NCBI RefSeq assembly: GCF_003355005.1
Contig: NZ_CP029985.1
Coordinates: 2,998,501 to 3,062,500 of the forward strand
DNA from: Sphingomonas sp. FARSPH
Lineage (GTDB): Bacteria > Pseudomonadota > Alphaproteobacteria > Sphingomonadales > Sphingomonadaceae
Direction: 5' to 3'
Length of the DNA stretch: 64,000 bases
The first letter of the stretch is position 1. Every line of letters begins with the position of its first letter. The notes beneath the pieces are model-generated. The model was not told the origin of the DNA. It did no database searches and worked only from the letters and a program-made list of their open reading frames with translations. The position numbers and the translations under genes are program-made. Below are positions 43,679 through 50,572 of the stretch, piece by piece.

Positions 43679-44769
43679 CCAAACGCGCCGACACCGCCGA
43701 GAGTTGGGCGATGCGCACGGCGGAACAACGATGGTGGGACGGGCCGTGGCCATGGCTCGTCTACCTCGTCTTCCTACCCCTTCCCTGGCTATGGAAGTTT
43801 CCGGATGCGGCGACACTGTTCGCATCGGCGCTGGCGGTGGCGGCATTCCTTCCCCTTTATGTCGCGGCGCATCGCTGGCAGGGCCCGAAGCTGATCGGTG
43901 CCTGCGCCGCGATCACCGCGATCGGCGTCGCCCTTGCCGCCGCGCCGGTCGGGTGGACCGTCTTCCCCATCTACGCCGCGTCAGCAATGGGACATGCCCG
44001 TCCACGGTCTGTTGCGATACTCGGCATCGCCGCGATCGCCGTGGCGACGACGCTGACCGGTCTCATGCTGACCCAACCGACCTTATGGTGGCTTCCGGGC
44101 ACACTCCTGGTCGCCATGACTGGCGGCGCGACCATCTCGCGCGAAGCCTTTTATGAACGCACCCAGGCGTTGCTGGCCACGCAGGAGGAAGTCCGCCGTC
44201 TCGCTGGCACGGCCGAACGCGAGCGGATCGCCCGCGATCTGCACGACGTCGTCGGCCGCACGTTGACGCTCGTCGCGCTCAAGGCCGATCTTGCCGGCCG
44301 GCTGCTCGATCGGGACACGGATGCGACGCGCGCGGAGGTGGAGGCGATCGCCGCCGCCGCACGCGCGGGCCTTGCCGATGTCCGCGCGGCGCTGGCAGGG
44401 CAAGCGGGCGGCGGCCTGGCGCAGGAAGTCTCCGCATCGATCGCCGCGCTGCGCACGGCTGGCGTCCATGGAACGCTGACCGGCGAAGCCGCCGATGTCC
44501 CTACCAATGCCGGCGCGGTGTTGGCGATGACGCTGCGGGAGGCCGTCACCAACGTCATCCGCCACGCCAGCGCGCGCCATTGCACGATCCACATCGTCAT
44601 CGACCCCGCCAACGCCCGCCTCGTCGTCGAGGACGACGGCGTCGGCCTGTCCAGCCCTGAGGGCAACGGGCTCACCGGCATGCGCCAGCGACTGGTCGCT
44701 GCCGGCGGAGCTTTGCACCTTTCCTCTGCTCGACACGGCACCCGCCTTCAGGCGAGCGTACCGGCATGA
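43675..44769 (+). CDS. Sensor histidine kinase, HisKA_3 (DesK-like)
   Basis: About 364 residues. Four to five membrane helices (about 25-155), then the HisKA_3 dimerisation helix RERIARDLHDVVGRTLTLVA with the phospho-acceptor His, and an ATPase domain with LREAVTNVIRHASA, VEDDGVGL and GNGLTGMRQRL. Start is TTG 43675, overlapping the permease stop (TTGA); ATG 43711 is the alternative. The kinase, with many membrane helices and no extracellular domain, resembles DesK/LiaS-type sensors of membrane state or of the linked ABC transporter. Confidence 0.88.
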   Translation: MTKRADTAESWAMRTAEQRWWDGPWPWLVYLVFLPLPWLWKFPDAATLFASALAVAAFLPLYVAAHRWQGPKLIGACAAITAIGVALAAAPVGWTVFPIYAASAMGHARPRSVAILGIAAIAVATTLTGLMLTQPTLWWLPGTLLVAMTGGATISREAFYERTQALLATQEEVRRLAGTAERERIARDLHDVVGRTLTLVALKADLAGRLLDRDTDATRAEVEAIAAAARAGLADVRAALAGQAGGGLAQEVSASIAALRTAGVHGTLTGEAADVPTNAGAVLAMTLREAVTNVIRHASARHCTIHIVIDPANARLVVEDDGVGLSSPEGNGLTGMRQRLVAAGGALHLSSARHGTRLQASVPA

Positions 44770-45377
44770 CATCCATTCGTATCGTGATCGCAGAGGATCA
44801 GACGCTGGTGCTCGGTGCCATCGCCGCGTTGCTGTCGCTGGAGCCGGACTTCACGATCGTCGGCCGCGCGGCCGATGGCGACGCGGCGCTTGCGATGGTG
44901 CGAGACCTCGCGCCCGACGTATTACTGACAGACATTGAGATGCCCGGTTTAACCGGCCTCGACCTGGCGCGGCGACTGGCCGACGACCGGTTGCAGACCG
45001 CCGTCGTTATCGTGACGACCTTCGCACGGCCTGGCTATCTCACCCGGGCCAAAAGTGCCGGGGTGCGCGGCTATCTGCTGAAGGACGCACCGGTTGACGA
45101 CCTTGCGGCCGCGATCCGCGCTGTTGCGGGCGGCGGTCGGGTAATCCCCGTCGATCTTGCCGCAGCCGCCGGCGAGATCGGTCGCGATCCGCTCACCGAC
45201 CGCGAACGCGATACGTTGCGCCTCGCAGAGGAGGGGCTGTCTAATAAGGCCATCGCCGATCGGCTTGGCCTGTCGCCTGGCACGGTCCGCAATTACCTGT
45301 CCGATGCGGCAGGAAAGCTCGGAGCGGCGAACCGCATCGAAGCCGGCCGCACGGCTCGGCAGAACGGGTGGCTGTGA
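44766..45377 (+). CDS. Response regulator, NarL/DesR type
   Basis: 203 residues. Receiver with D11 and phospho-acceptor D56 in LLTDIEMP, Lys in YLLKDAP; C-terminal LuxR helix-turn-helix LTDRERDTLRLAEEGLSNKA followed by IADRLGLSPGTVRNYLSDAA. Coupled to the kinase gene by ATGA. Partners the DesK-like kinase and probably controls its own operon. Confidence 0.9.
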   Translation: MTSIRIVIAEDQTLVLGAIAALLSLEPDFTIVGRAADGDAALAMVRDLAPDVLLTDIEMPGLTGLDLARRLADDRLQTAVVIVTTFARPGYLTRAKSAGVRGYLLKDAPVDDLAAAIRAVAGGGRVIPVDLAAAAGEIGRDPLTDRERDTLRLAEEGLSNKAIADRLGLSPGTVRNYLSDAAGKLGAANRIEAGRTARQNGWL

Positions 45378-45383
45378 CCCAAA

Positions 45384-45500
45384 CCCGGTCGTTCAGGCCG
45401 CCATCCCGGCTTCCCGACTTCTGCCATTCATTCATATTTTGGATTGGTCTCAATGGCCCACGGGTCTCCCGACGCTAAACGGCGAGATTTGGGACATTTC
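45384..45500 (+). repeat. Dispersed intergenic repeat, divergent copy
   Basis: ACCCGGTCGTTCAGGCCGCC, CCCGACTTCTGCCATTCATTC and later GCGAGATTTGGGACATTTCTGCCG. Same block order as other copies, more diverged. Confidence 0.5.
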
Positions 45501-45636
45501 TGCCGTTCCCAGGTGATGTGTCGAATGGCAAGTCCTGCGAAGTGAGGGTCGACGGCTGAATGACCGACTTTGGGCGTTTTGCCTATTGAGGCGTTCTGCG
45601 AGGCGGTTTTTCCCTAGCTAAATCATCAGTAATTCC

Positions 45637-45650
45637 GTGCGCTAGCGCAC
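45637..45650. promoter_or_regulatory. Perfect 14-bp palindrome upstream of the amyloid-like genes
   Basis: GTGCGCTAGCGCAC, 74 bases before the ATG at 45724 and within its likely promoter region. A candidate site for one of the regulators encoded in this locus (LuxR-type, FixJ-like or Crp/Fnr-like). No binding data. Confidence 0.4.
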
Positions 45651-45723
45651 GCCTTTGCGATGTCGAAGCGCGTAATTCCTTTGTGCCGCAATGAGCGGAC
45701 GAGCAAACACAAGGAACCGCGAC

Positions 45724-46203
45724 ATGAACAGCAAGCTTCTTCTTGGTGCCGCAGCCACCCTCGCCCTGGGTCTTGGGACCCCCGCCTTGGCGCAAAGCGC
45801 CGGCTCGAACGTTAACGGCGGCCGTGGCGACACCTCGGTTCGGACCGAGCAGAACAACATCAACCTGAATGCCTCCCGGACGAGCACGGAGGTGAGCAAC
45901 GTCACCAAGGTCAGCAATTCGAACCGGTCGATGAACCTGTCCTATGCCGACAACTCTCAACGGAACGGCAACCTGCGCCTGGTCGCTGATCAGAGCCTCA
46001 ATCAGAGCATCAGCAACCGGGGCGCGGTGAACTTCAACGGTCGCAGCAGCGATTATTCCAGCGGCAGCAACACCGTCAACGGTTCGGCGTTCGCGGCGTT
46101 CTCCGGCATCCTGAACCAGGGATGGAACACGGGCATCAACAGCAACGCAGCCAGTGCGACCAACATCGCCGCGCAGGGCTCGACGACCTTCTCGACCCGC
46201 TGA
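45724..46203 (+). CDS. Exported Asn/Ser/Gly-rich protein, putative amyloid subunit
   Basis: 159 residues with a clear Sec signal peptide (1-23, ALAQS). The mature part is low in charged and large hydrophobic residues and rich in Asn, Ser, Gln and Gly, with short repeating strands: VRTEQNNINLNASRTST, SNSNRSMNLSYADNSQRNGN, and GILNQGWNTGINSNAASATN near the end. This composition and the G-x-N-x-x-A-A-S-A-T-N type motif resemble FapB/FapC fibre subunits of the Pseudomonas functional amyloid. No double-glycine leader seen. Followed by a strong intrinsic terminator, so it is probably the most highly expressed gene of the locus. Start ATG 45724; an upstream frame to 45691 is not needed. Confidence 0.7.
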   Translation: MNSKLLLGAAATLALGLGTPALAQSAGSNVNGGRGDTSVRTEQNNINLNASRTSTEVSNVTKVSNSNRSMNLSYADNSQRNGNLRLVADQSLNQSISNRGAVNFNGRSSDYSSGSNTVNGSAFAAFSGILNQGWNTGINSNAASATNIAAQGSTTFSTR

Positions 46204-46219
46204 ACGTTTCTCCCTGCCT

Positions 46220-46265
46220 GTCCCGGACGGCTCCCCCCCCCCCCGTCCGGGACTTTCTTCTTTCT
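46220..46265 (+). terminator. Intrinsic terminator between subunit genes
   Basis: Perfect 11-bp stem GTCCCGGACGG (46220-46230) / CCGTCCGGGAC (46243-46253), then TTTCTTCTTTCT. The loop includes most of a run of twelve C (46233-46244). It lies 17 bases after the first subunit stop and just before the next gene, so it can give a short abundant transcript plus read-through. Confidence 0.85.
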
Positions 46266-46281
46266 GCCGATGGAGGTAGCC

Positions 46282-46662
46282 ATGCTCTCGCTGATCGGAA
46301 CGTTGCGCCGCAGCATTCTGCTTGCCGCGGCCTGCGGGCTTGCGACCCCGGTCCTGGCTCAAACCGCTACCGCGCCTAGCGATGGCCGCCCGGACATGAT
46401 CCGCGCGCAACCTGTGCCCAAAGCACTCGATGACTCGGACATGGCGACGACGCGTGGCGGCCAAGTCGTGGTGATCGGAAACCAGTCGCTGACCAGCACG
46501 ATTTCCGGCAGCACGATCAACGGCAATTACGCTGCAGGTGCGATTACCTTTTCCGACAATGCGCTGTCCAACTTCAACGGCCTGGGCAATGTCGTCGTCA
46601 ACACCGGCGCGCAGGCGAACCTGCAGAGCGCGATGAACCTGACGATCAACCTGGGCAAATAG
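46282..46662 (+). CDS. Exported protein with double-glycine leader, putative minor amyloid subunit
   Basis: 126 residues from ATG 46282 (GGAGG five bases upstream; ATG 46270 is in frame). Signal peptide to about residue 26 (VLAQT). A second leader follows: L49-D-D-S-D53-M54-A-T-T57-R-G59-G60, matching the double-glycine pattern L(-12), acidic(-8), hydrophobic(-7), G-G. The mature part after G60 is 66 residues: QVVVIGNQSLTSTISGSTIN, then FNGLGNVVVNTGAQANLQSA and MNLTINLGK. The N-G-L-G-N-V-V-V-N-T-G-x-x-x-x-x-Q-S-A-x-N-x-x-I-N-L motif resembles Fap-type subunits. The C39 peptidase gene follows 18 bases later. Confidence 0.7.
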   Translation: MLSLIGTLRRSILLAAACGLATPVLAQTATAPSDGRPDMIRAQPVPKALDDSDMATTRGGQVVVIGNQSLTSTISGSTINGNYAAGAITFSDNALSNFNGLGNVVVNTGAQANLQSAMNLTINLGK

Positions 46663-46680
46663 CGCCGAAGGGACGTTGCC

Positions 46681-47418
46681 ATGCAAACCCGCCCGCTCGC
46701 GACCGCGCTGGCCTTGGCCACGCTCGTGGCAAGGCCCGCGTCGGCACAGATGCTGGTTGACCAGCCGGGCCGAGCGCCCGGCTTTGGCGTCACCGTGAGA
46801 AGCTGGTCGGACATCCCGTTTCGTACGATCGTACGCCAACGGTTCGATTTCAGCTGCGGATCGGCCGCGATCGCGACCCTGTTGACCTATCAATACGATA
46901 TGCCGACCGATGAAACGACGCCGTTCAAGGCGATGTTCGAACAAGGCGACCAGGCAAAAATCCGCAAATTCGGTTTCTCGCTTCTCGACATGAAGCGGTA
47001 TCTGCAGACCCGTGGCCTTCCCGCGGAAGGCTATAGCCTCGACATCGATGACATGCGCGCGCTCGGCCGCCCGCTCATCGCCTTGGTGACGATCGGCGGT
47101 TATGCGCATTTCGTCGTGGTCAAGGGCGTGCGATCCGGCCATGTCCTGATCGGCGATCCCGCGCGCGGATTGATGTCCGTTCCCGACGCCGACTTCAAGA
47201 AGATCTGGGGTGGGCTTGCGCTGATCGTGATGAAGCCGCCCACCAATGTCACGACGGGTTTCAATCTGGCGCGCGACTGGGATCCATGGTCGCCGTCGCC
47301 GATCCGGACGTTTCAGGGCGAGCGGACGATCACCAGCATCACCGATAACTTGCCGCCGATCTACCAGATCGAAACGTCGATCCTGCCGTACATAATTCCT
47401 GTCGGAGGTATCAAATGA
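46681..47418 (+). CDS. Exported C39 family cysteine peptidase (FapD-like)
   Basis: 245 residues. Signal peptide (1-22). Peptidase C39 domain with the oxyanion Gln Q53, nucleophile C59 in RFDFSCGSAAIATLL, His H143 in GGYAHFVVVKGV and Asp D159 in VLIGDPARG, so the triad is complete. Unlike bacteriocin C39 domains it is not fused to an ABC transporter; it is a stand-alone periplasmic enzyme, as FapD is. It lies between two genes whose products carry double-glycine leaders and overlaps the second (ATGA at 47415). Predicted job: trimming subunits before export. The C-terminal 60 residues (Trp/Pro-rich, ITDNLPPIYQIETSILPYII) are outside the domain. Confidence 0.85.
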   Translation: MQTRPLATALALATLVARPASAQMLVDQPGRAPGFGVTVRSWSDIPFRTIVRQRFDFSCGSAAIATLLTYQYDMPTDETTPFKAMFEQGDQAKIRKFGFSLLDMKRYLQTRGLPAEGYSLDIDDMRALGRPLIALVTIGGYAHFVVVKGVRSGHVLIGDPARGLMSVPDADFKKIWGGLALIVMKPPTNVTTGFNLARDWDPWSPSPIRTFQGERTITSITDNLPPIYQIETSILPYIIPVGGIK

Positions 47419-47990
47419 TCCGCCATCTGCGCCGCGTCGCGATCGTGACCATGCCGCTGTACGTAATGGGTCTGTGTGCGCTACCGGCCACGGCTGTGGC
47501 AGGGGCGATGCCGCGACCGATCGTTCCGCTAAGCGATACGCAACTCGATGCGGCGCGGGGCGGGTTTTCGTGGGGCGGTATGTCGATCAGCTTTGGCGCC
47601 GACACGCAAACCTTTCTCAACGGACAGCTTGCCCTTCAGACCGTCGTACGATGGTCGGATACCGGGGCGTCGACGGTGACCACGTCGGGCGGGGGCGTGA
47701 CGCCTGCCACATTGGCGCAACTCCAATCGCAAATGGGGCGCGGCTTGAATATTCCGGCGTCCGTCGCGGGTAACCAGGTCTTCCTGGCCAATGCTGGCCA
47801 AACCGCACTGATCCAGGGCGCTAATCAGGGTCTTCAGAACATCCTGTTGAACAGTGCGGCCGGTCTGAACGCATCACAAGTAACGAACGCCACGCTGTCG
47901 ATCGGCAATTATGCTTCGTTCGCGTCGGCATTGCATTCGCAGGCATTGGGCAATGCACTGAGCGCCCAGATCGTCGGCATCGGTCGCTGA
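47415..47990 (+). CDS. Exported protein with canonical double-glycine leader, putative amyloid subunit
   Basis: 191 residues. Signal peptide or anchor at 6-29 (VTMPLYVMGLCALPATAVAG). Then P-L39-S40-D-T-Q43-L44-D-A-A47-R-G49-G50, a near-perfect double-glycine leader (L-S-x-x-E/Q-L-x-x-I/A-x-G-G). The mature part is Gln/Asn/Ser/Ala-rich: FSWGGMSISFGADTQTFLNG, LAQLQSQMGRGLNIPASVAG, NQGLQNILLNSAAGLNASQV, TNATLSIGNYASFASALHSQ. Probably a fibre or nucleator subunit cut by the adjacent C39 peptidase. Its end is 15 bases from the end of the convergent pore gene. Confidence 0.7.
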   Translation: MIRHLRRVAIVTMPLYVMGLCALPATAVAGAMPRPIVPLSDTQLDAARGGFSWGGMSISFGADTQTFLNGQLALQTVVRWSDTGASTVTTSGGGVTPATLAQLQSQMGRGLNIPASVAGNQVFLANAGQTALIQGANQGLQNILLNSAAGLNASQVTNATLSIGNYASFASALHSQALGNALSAQIVGIGR

Positions 47991-48005
47991 CCCATTGTCC
48001 GTGCG

Positions 48006-49244
48006 TCAGAACGTGAACGGTATCCGCACGGTGATCGAATCGTTGGGCGCATCCTGCGTGACGCCGAACTGAAACGCCAGATTTACCGACGATCGTGCAC
48101 TCAGCCGATAGGACAGGCCAAAGTCAAGCGCTCCGACCGTGGATGACGTGGACCTCTGCCGGCTGCCGTTCAGTTCCGTGGATGTCGGAAATATGTAGCT
48201 GTGGCTGTATCCCAGCGAAAAGGAAAAGCGCGGATTGATGGAAAATCCGAACCCGACATTGGCGGATGCGGTGCCCCCCGGCGTCACCCTTCCGATCAGC
48301 GTACCGCCGACGGTGCGGTTAATATTCCGCGGAATCTGATACAGGTACGATACACCGGCGTAGATCACCACGGGATCGGATGGCAGCAACATCGTCAGGC
48401 CGGGCTGAACGCCCCAGAAACCGGAACCTGTCGCCAGGCCCTGCGCAATGCCGAACTCGTCATAGGTGATCGAAAACGGACTGACGCCGGTATTGCTCTT
48501 CACGCGCAGGCCCGCGACGAAGATTGGCTCGTCCGGCTTGGTCGGCGCATTGAGTTGATAGCGCAGCGCGCCTTCGATATCGCCGATGGCATGTCGGCTG
48601 AGGTCGAAACCTTCTGTCACCGTACCATTGCGAACCTGCGCCAGATGGATGCTGTCGTTACGGAACAGCGCCGGTATGGTGATCTCGCCTTCCAGGCGGC
48701 TGCTGAAACCGTGCCAGATCGTCAGGGCATCAATGACCGCGTTGCGATCGGCCGTTGACGCCTGGATCGATCCGATCTGCAACCCCGGTACGAGTTCGAT
48801 GCCGGCGAAGACCAGGCGATCGTTCTGCGAGCGAATATAGGTGAGCGACGACTGGATCGTCGTGCGGCCCGCTGGGGTCAGCACGCCTTGTCCTTGTGGC
48901 ACCGCTTGCGTTCGTTCGGCAATATTCGCTTTCGGCGCCCCGAGCGACGCTCCGACGGTCTGTTGCTGCGCACTCGGTGCCGGCTCTCCCATCGCGCGTT
49001 CCGAATCGAGCAACGCAAAGGGCAACGGGCGCGCCTTGAGGTTGCGTATCTCGATTTGATCGGCGGCAATCTGCTGCTGCTGTGCATCGATCTGCGCCTG
49101 CTGGGCCGCGACCCGCGCCGCAAGCGCATCGAGCTGCTTTTGCATGTCCTGCTCTGCGGGCAATTCGGCGGCTAACGCGATCACCGGCATGAAGACGAAG
49201 GTCGCCGCCAAAAGGCTCGCGATCCGCTTTGCTCGCTGCGCCAT
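48006..49244 (-). CDS. Outer-membrane beta-barrel with N-terminal coiled coil (FapF-like transporter)
   Basis: 412 residues. Signal peptide (1-26, ALAAE). Residues 31-70 are a Gln/Ala-rich coiled coil (QKQLDALAARVAAQQAQIDA). After a linker (about 75-125), GVLTPAGRTTIQSSLTYIRS begins a barrel of about a dozen strands ending in aromatic-terminated RIPFTF, an outer-membrane insertion signal. A trimeric coiled coil capping a 12-strand barrel is exactly the FapF design for secreting amyloid subunits. It is annotated elsewhere simply as transporter. The ATG shares a base with the TGA of the crp-like gene, so both are made together, and it faces the subunit genes. Confidence 0.8.
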   Translation of the reverse strand: MAQRAKRIASLLAATFVFMPVIALAAELPAEQDMQKQLDALAARVAAQQAQIDAQQQQIAADQIEIRNLKARPLPFALLDSERAMGEPAPSAQQQTVGASLGAPKANIAERTQAVPQGQGVLTPAGRTTIQSSLTYIRSQNDRLVFAGIELVPGLQIGSIQASTADRNAVIDALTIWHGFSSRLEGEITIPALFRNDSIHLAQVRNGTVTEGFDLSRHAIGDIEGALRYQLNAPTKPDEPIFVAGLRVKSNTGVSPFSITYDEFGIAQGLATGSGFWGVQPGLTMLLPSDPVVIYAGVSYLYQIPRNINRTVGGTLIGRVTPGGTASANVGFGFSINPRFSFSLGYSHSYIFPTSTELNGSRQRSTSSTVGALDFGLSYRLSARSSVNLAFQFGVTQDAPNDSITVRIPFTF

Positions 49245-49867
49245 CAGTGCACCATGCCCGGCAAGGCATCGATCGATGCAAGGTGGGGCAACTGACCGCC
49301 CTGATCCGCCACCGCTTGCAGAGCGATGCGATCGAACGACAGTATCCGGGACGGCCCGGCGTCTATCAAGCCGCAACGCTTGAAATCGGATAAGATGCGG
49401 CTGACCGTATGAACCGTCAGTCCCAAGTGATCGCCGATATCCGATCGGGCTATCGGCAAGGCGAATGACGTTCCGAACCCGCGGTCGATGAGGTCGACCA
49501 GAAAGGCCGCAAGGCGGGCATGCGCATGGTGTCGGGAACGCATGGCCAGCACCGCCATCGCGCGGGACAGCGCAGCAGACAACATCTGCGCTTCGTCGAT
49601 CGCGACCGCGTCGTCGCCATTGGACCATTCATGGGTCCATGTCGTCGTCACCGCTTCGACGACCATGGACGGCTGCGGCTGCGCGAGTCCGACAACTTCG
49701 CCTGCGAAGGCGAACCCGGCGACGACGCGTTGCCCGTCCGGCAGGTAGAGGCAAAGCCGTGCCAAGCCTCCATCGACGACCAGCGGCGTTGCCGCGCCGG
49801 CGTCTCGCGAACAGATCACGCTGTCTTTCAGATGGAGACGCGGACGATTTGTCCTGACGATATGCAT
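49244..49867 (-). CDS. Crp/Fnr family transcriptional regulator
   Basis: 207 residues. N-terminal cyclic-nucleotide-type jelly roll, shortened (LARLCLYLPDGQRVVAGFAF then AGEVVGLAQPQP), a dimerisation helix, and the Crp/Fnr helix-turn-helix ARSDIGDHLGLTVHTVSRIL with SDFKRCGLI. No Fe-S cysteine set of Fnr, so probably not an oxygen sensor of that kind. The gene is coupled to the FapF-like gene. A 9-bp inverted repeat 17 bases upstream of its start may be its own operator. Confidence 0.85.
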   Translation of the reverse strand: MHIVRTNRPRLHLKDSVICSRDAGAATPLVVDGGLARLCLYLPDGQRVVAGFAFAGEVVGLAQPQPSMVVEAVTTTWTHEWSNGDDAVAIDEAQMLSAALSRAMAVLAMRSRHHAHARLAAFLVDLIDRGFGTSFALPIARSDIGDHLGLTVHTVSRILSDFKRCGLIDAGPSRILSFDRIALQAVADQGGQLPHLASIDALPGMVH

Positions 49868-49883
49868 CCCAGCCTCACTGCTA

Positions 49884-49917
49884 TTTCAAGGTTGTCGTCG
49901 ATTCCACGACCTTGAAA
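49884..49917. promoter_or_regulatory. Inverted repeat upstream of the crp/fnr-like gene
   Basis: TTTCAAGGT (49884-49892) and ACCTTGAAA (49909-49917), perfect 9-bp arms, 16-base spacer. Located directly before the minus-strand start at 49867. Not the classic Fnr site TTGAT-N4-ATCAA. Autoregulation is inferred. Confidence 0.5.
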
Positions 49918-49986
49918 TCATCATGCGGCGAAGTGTCCGGGCCGGGCTATCGCGTCTCCTACTCAGTAATATTGCCCAGACAGGAT

Positions 49987-50271
49987 TTACAGTGTCGAAT
50001 AAAGCAAGGGGTGCACATCTTGCTGCGTCGCAAGGGGCATGAAACGTATCGGCGTTGCCATCAATCCCAAGGTAAGGGCACATGTCACCATATGCGCGCG
50101 ATTTCGCGCCCGGACCTTCAACCTGATGTTTTCTATATGGCGCTCGACTGTCCGGGGAGCAATGCAGATGCGCTTTGCGATTTCCTTTGCGGAGTATCCA
50201 TCCGATACCAGTGTCAGAACTTGCGTTTCCCGTTGAGTCAACACGACGGCCTGGTTTTCTACGTTTGCCAT
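49987..50271 (-). CDS. LuxR-type DNA-binding protein without receiver domain
   Basis: 94 residues from ATG 50271 (CAGGAGAG eight bases upstream). It consists almost only of a LuxR/GerE helix-turn-helix: LTQRETQVLTLVSDGYSAKE, IAKRICIAPRTVERHIENIR, LKVRARNRAHMVTCAL. No receiver or ligand domain precedes it. Similar stand-alone GerE proteins act as dimer partners or constitutive regulators. Position beside the amyloid-like genes suggests it helps control them. Confidence 0.8.
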   Translation of the reverse strand: MANVENQAVVLTQRETQVLTLVSDGYSAKEIAKRICIAPRTVERHIENIRLKVRARNRAHMVTCALTLGLMATPIRFMPLATQQDVHPLLYSTL

Positions 50272-50572
50272 TTCATGCTCTCCTGTTTTTATGAGTATGG
50301 CGTGTGAGCGTCGGAAGGTGGATGGGCGCAAATTCGAGAAGCGCATCCTTTCTCAATGCCGGTCAAAGACGGTGAACGCGGCGTTTCCTGCGCCAATCCG
50401 GCTTCTGGTTCTATTCCGTATTTTTCCGTAGGTTGTCCCACAATGAATGTTTCGGGGAGTTTGGGGGGGGGCGCATGGTTCATGGAGCGGCACTGGGTAA
50501 TCTTCCCCCGTGGCAAACGATTGCCGATCGCGTCAGCGGTCTATAATCTCGGCCTCCAGGAAGGGGTTAACC
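50272..50572. other. Divergent promoter region between luxR-like and fixL-like genes
   Basis: Contains a run of nine G (50463-50471) and no convincing gene. Short frames on both strands lack ribosome binding sites. Both flanking regulators must be transcribed from here, so the G-run, if unstable, could influence their expression. Confidence 0.5.

Noticed and set aside
45637..45660. Possible sigma-54 promoter (GCGCACGCCTTTGC) before the first amyloid-like gene
   Set aside because: Spacing between the -24 and -12 elements is one base short and the GG is replaced, so it does not meet the consensus.
50463..50471. G9 as evidence for a phase-variable coding frame
   Set aside because: It is not inside any supported coding region; only an effect on promoter spacing remains possible and is listed as a low-interest finding.
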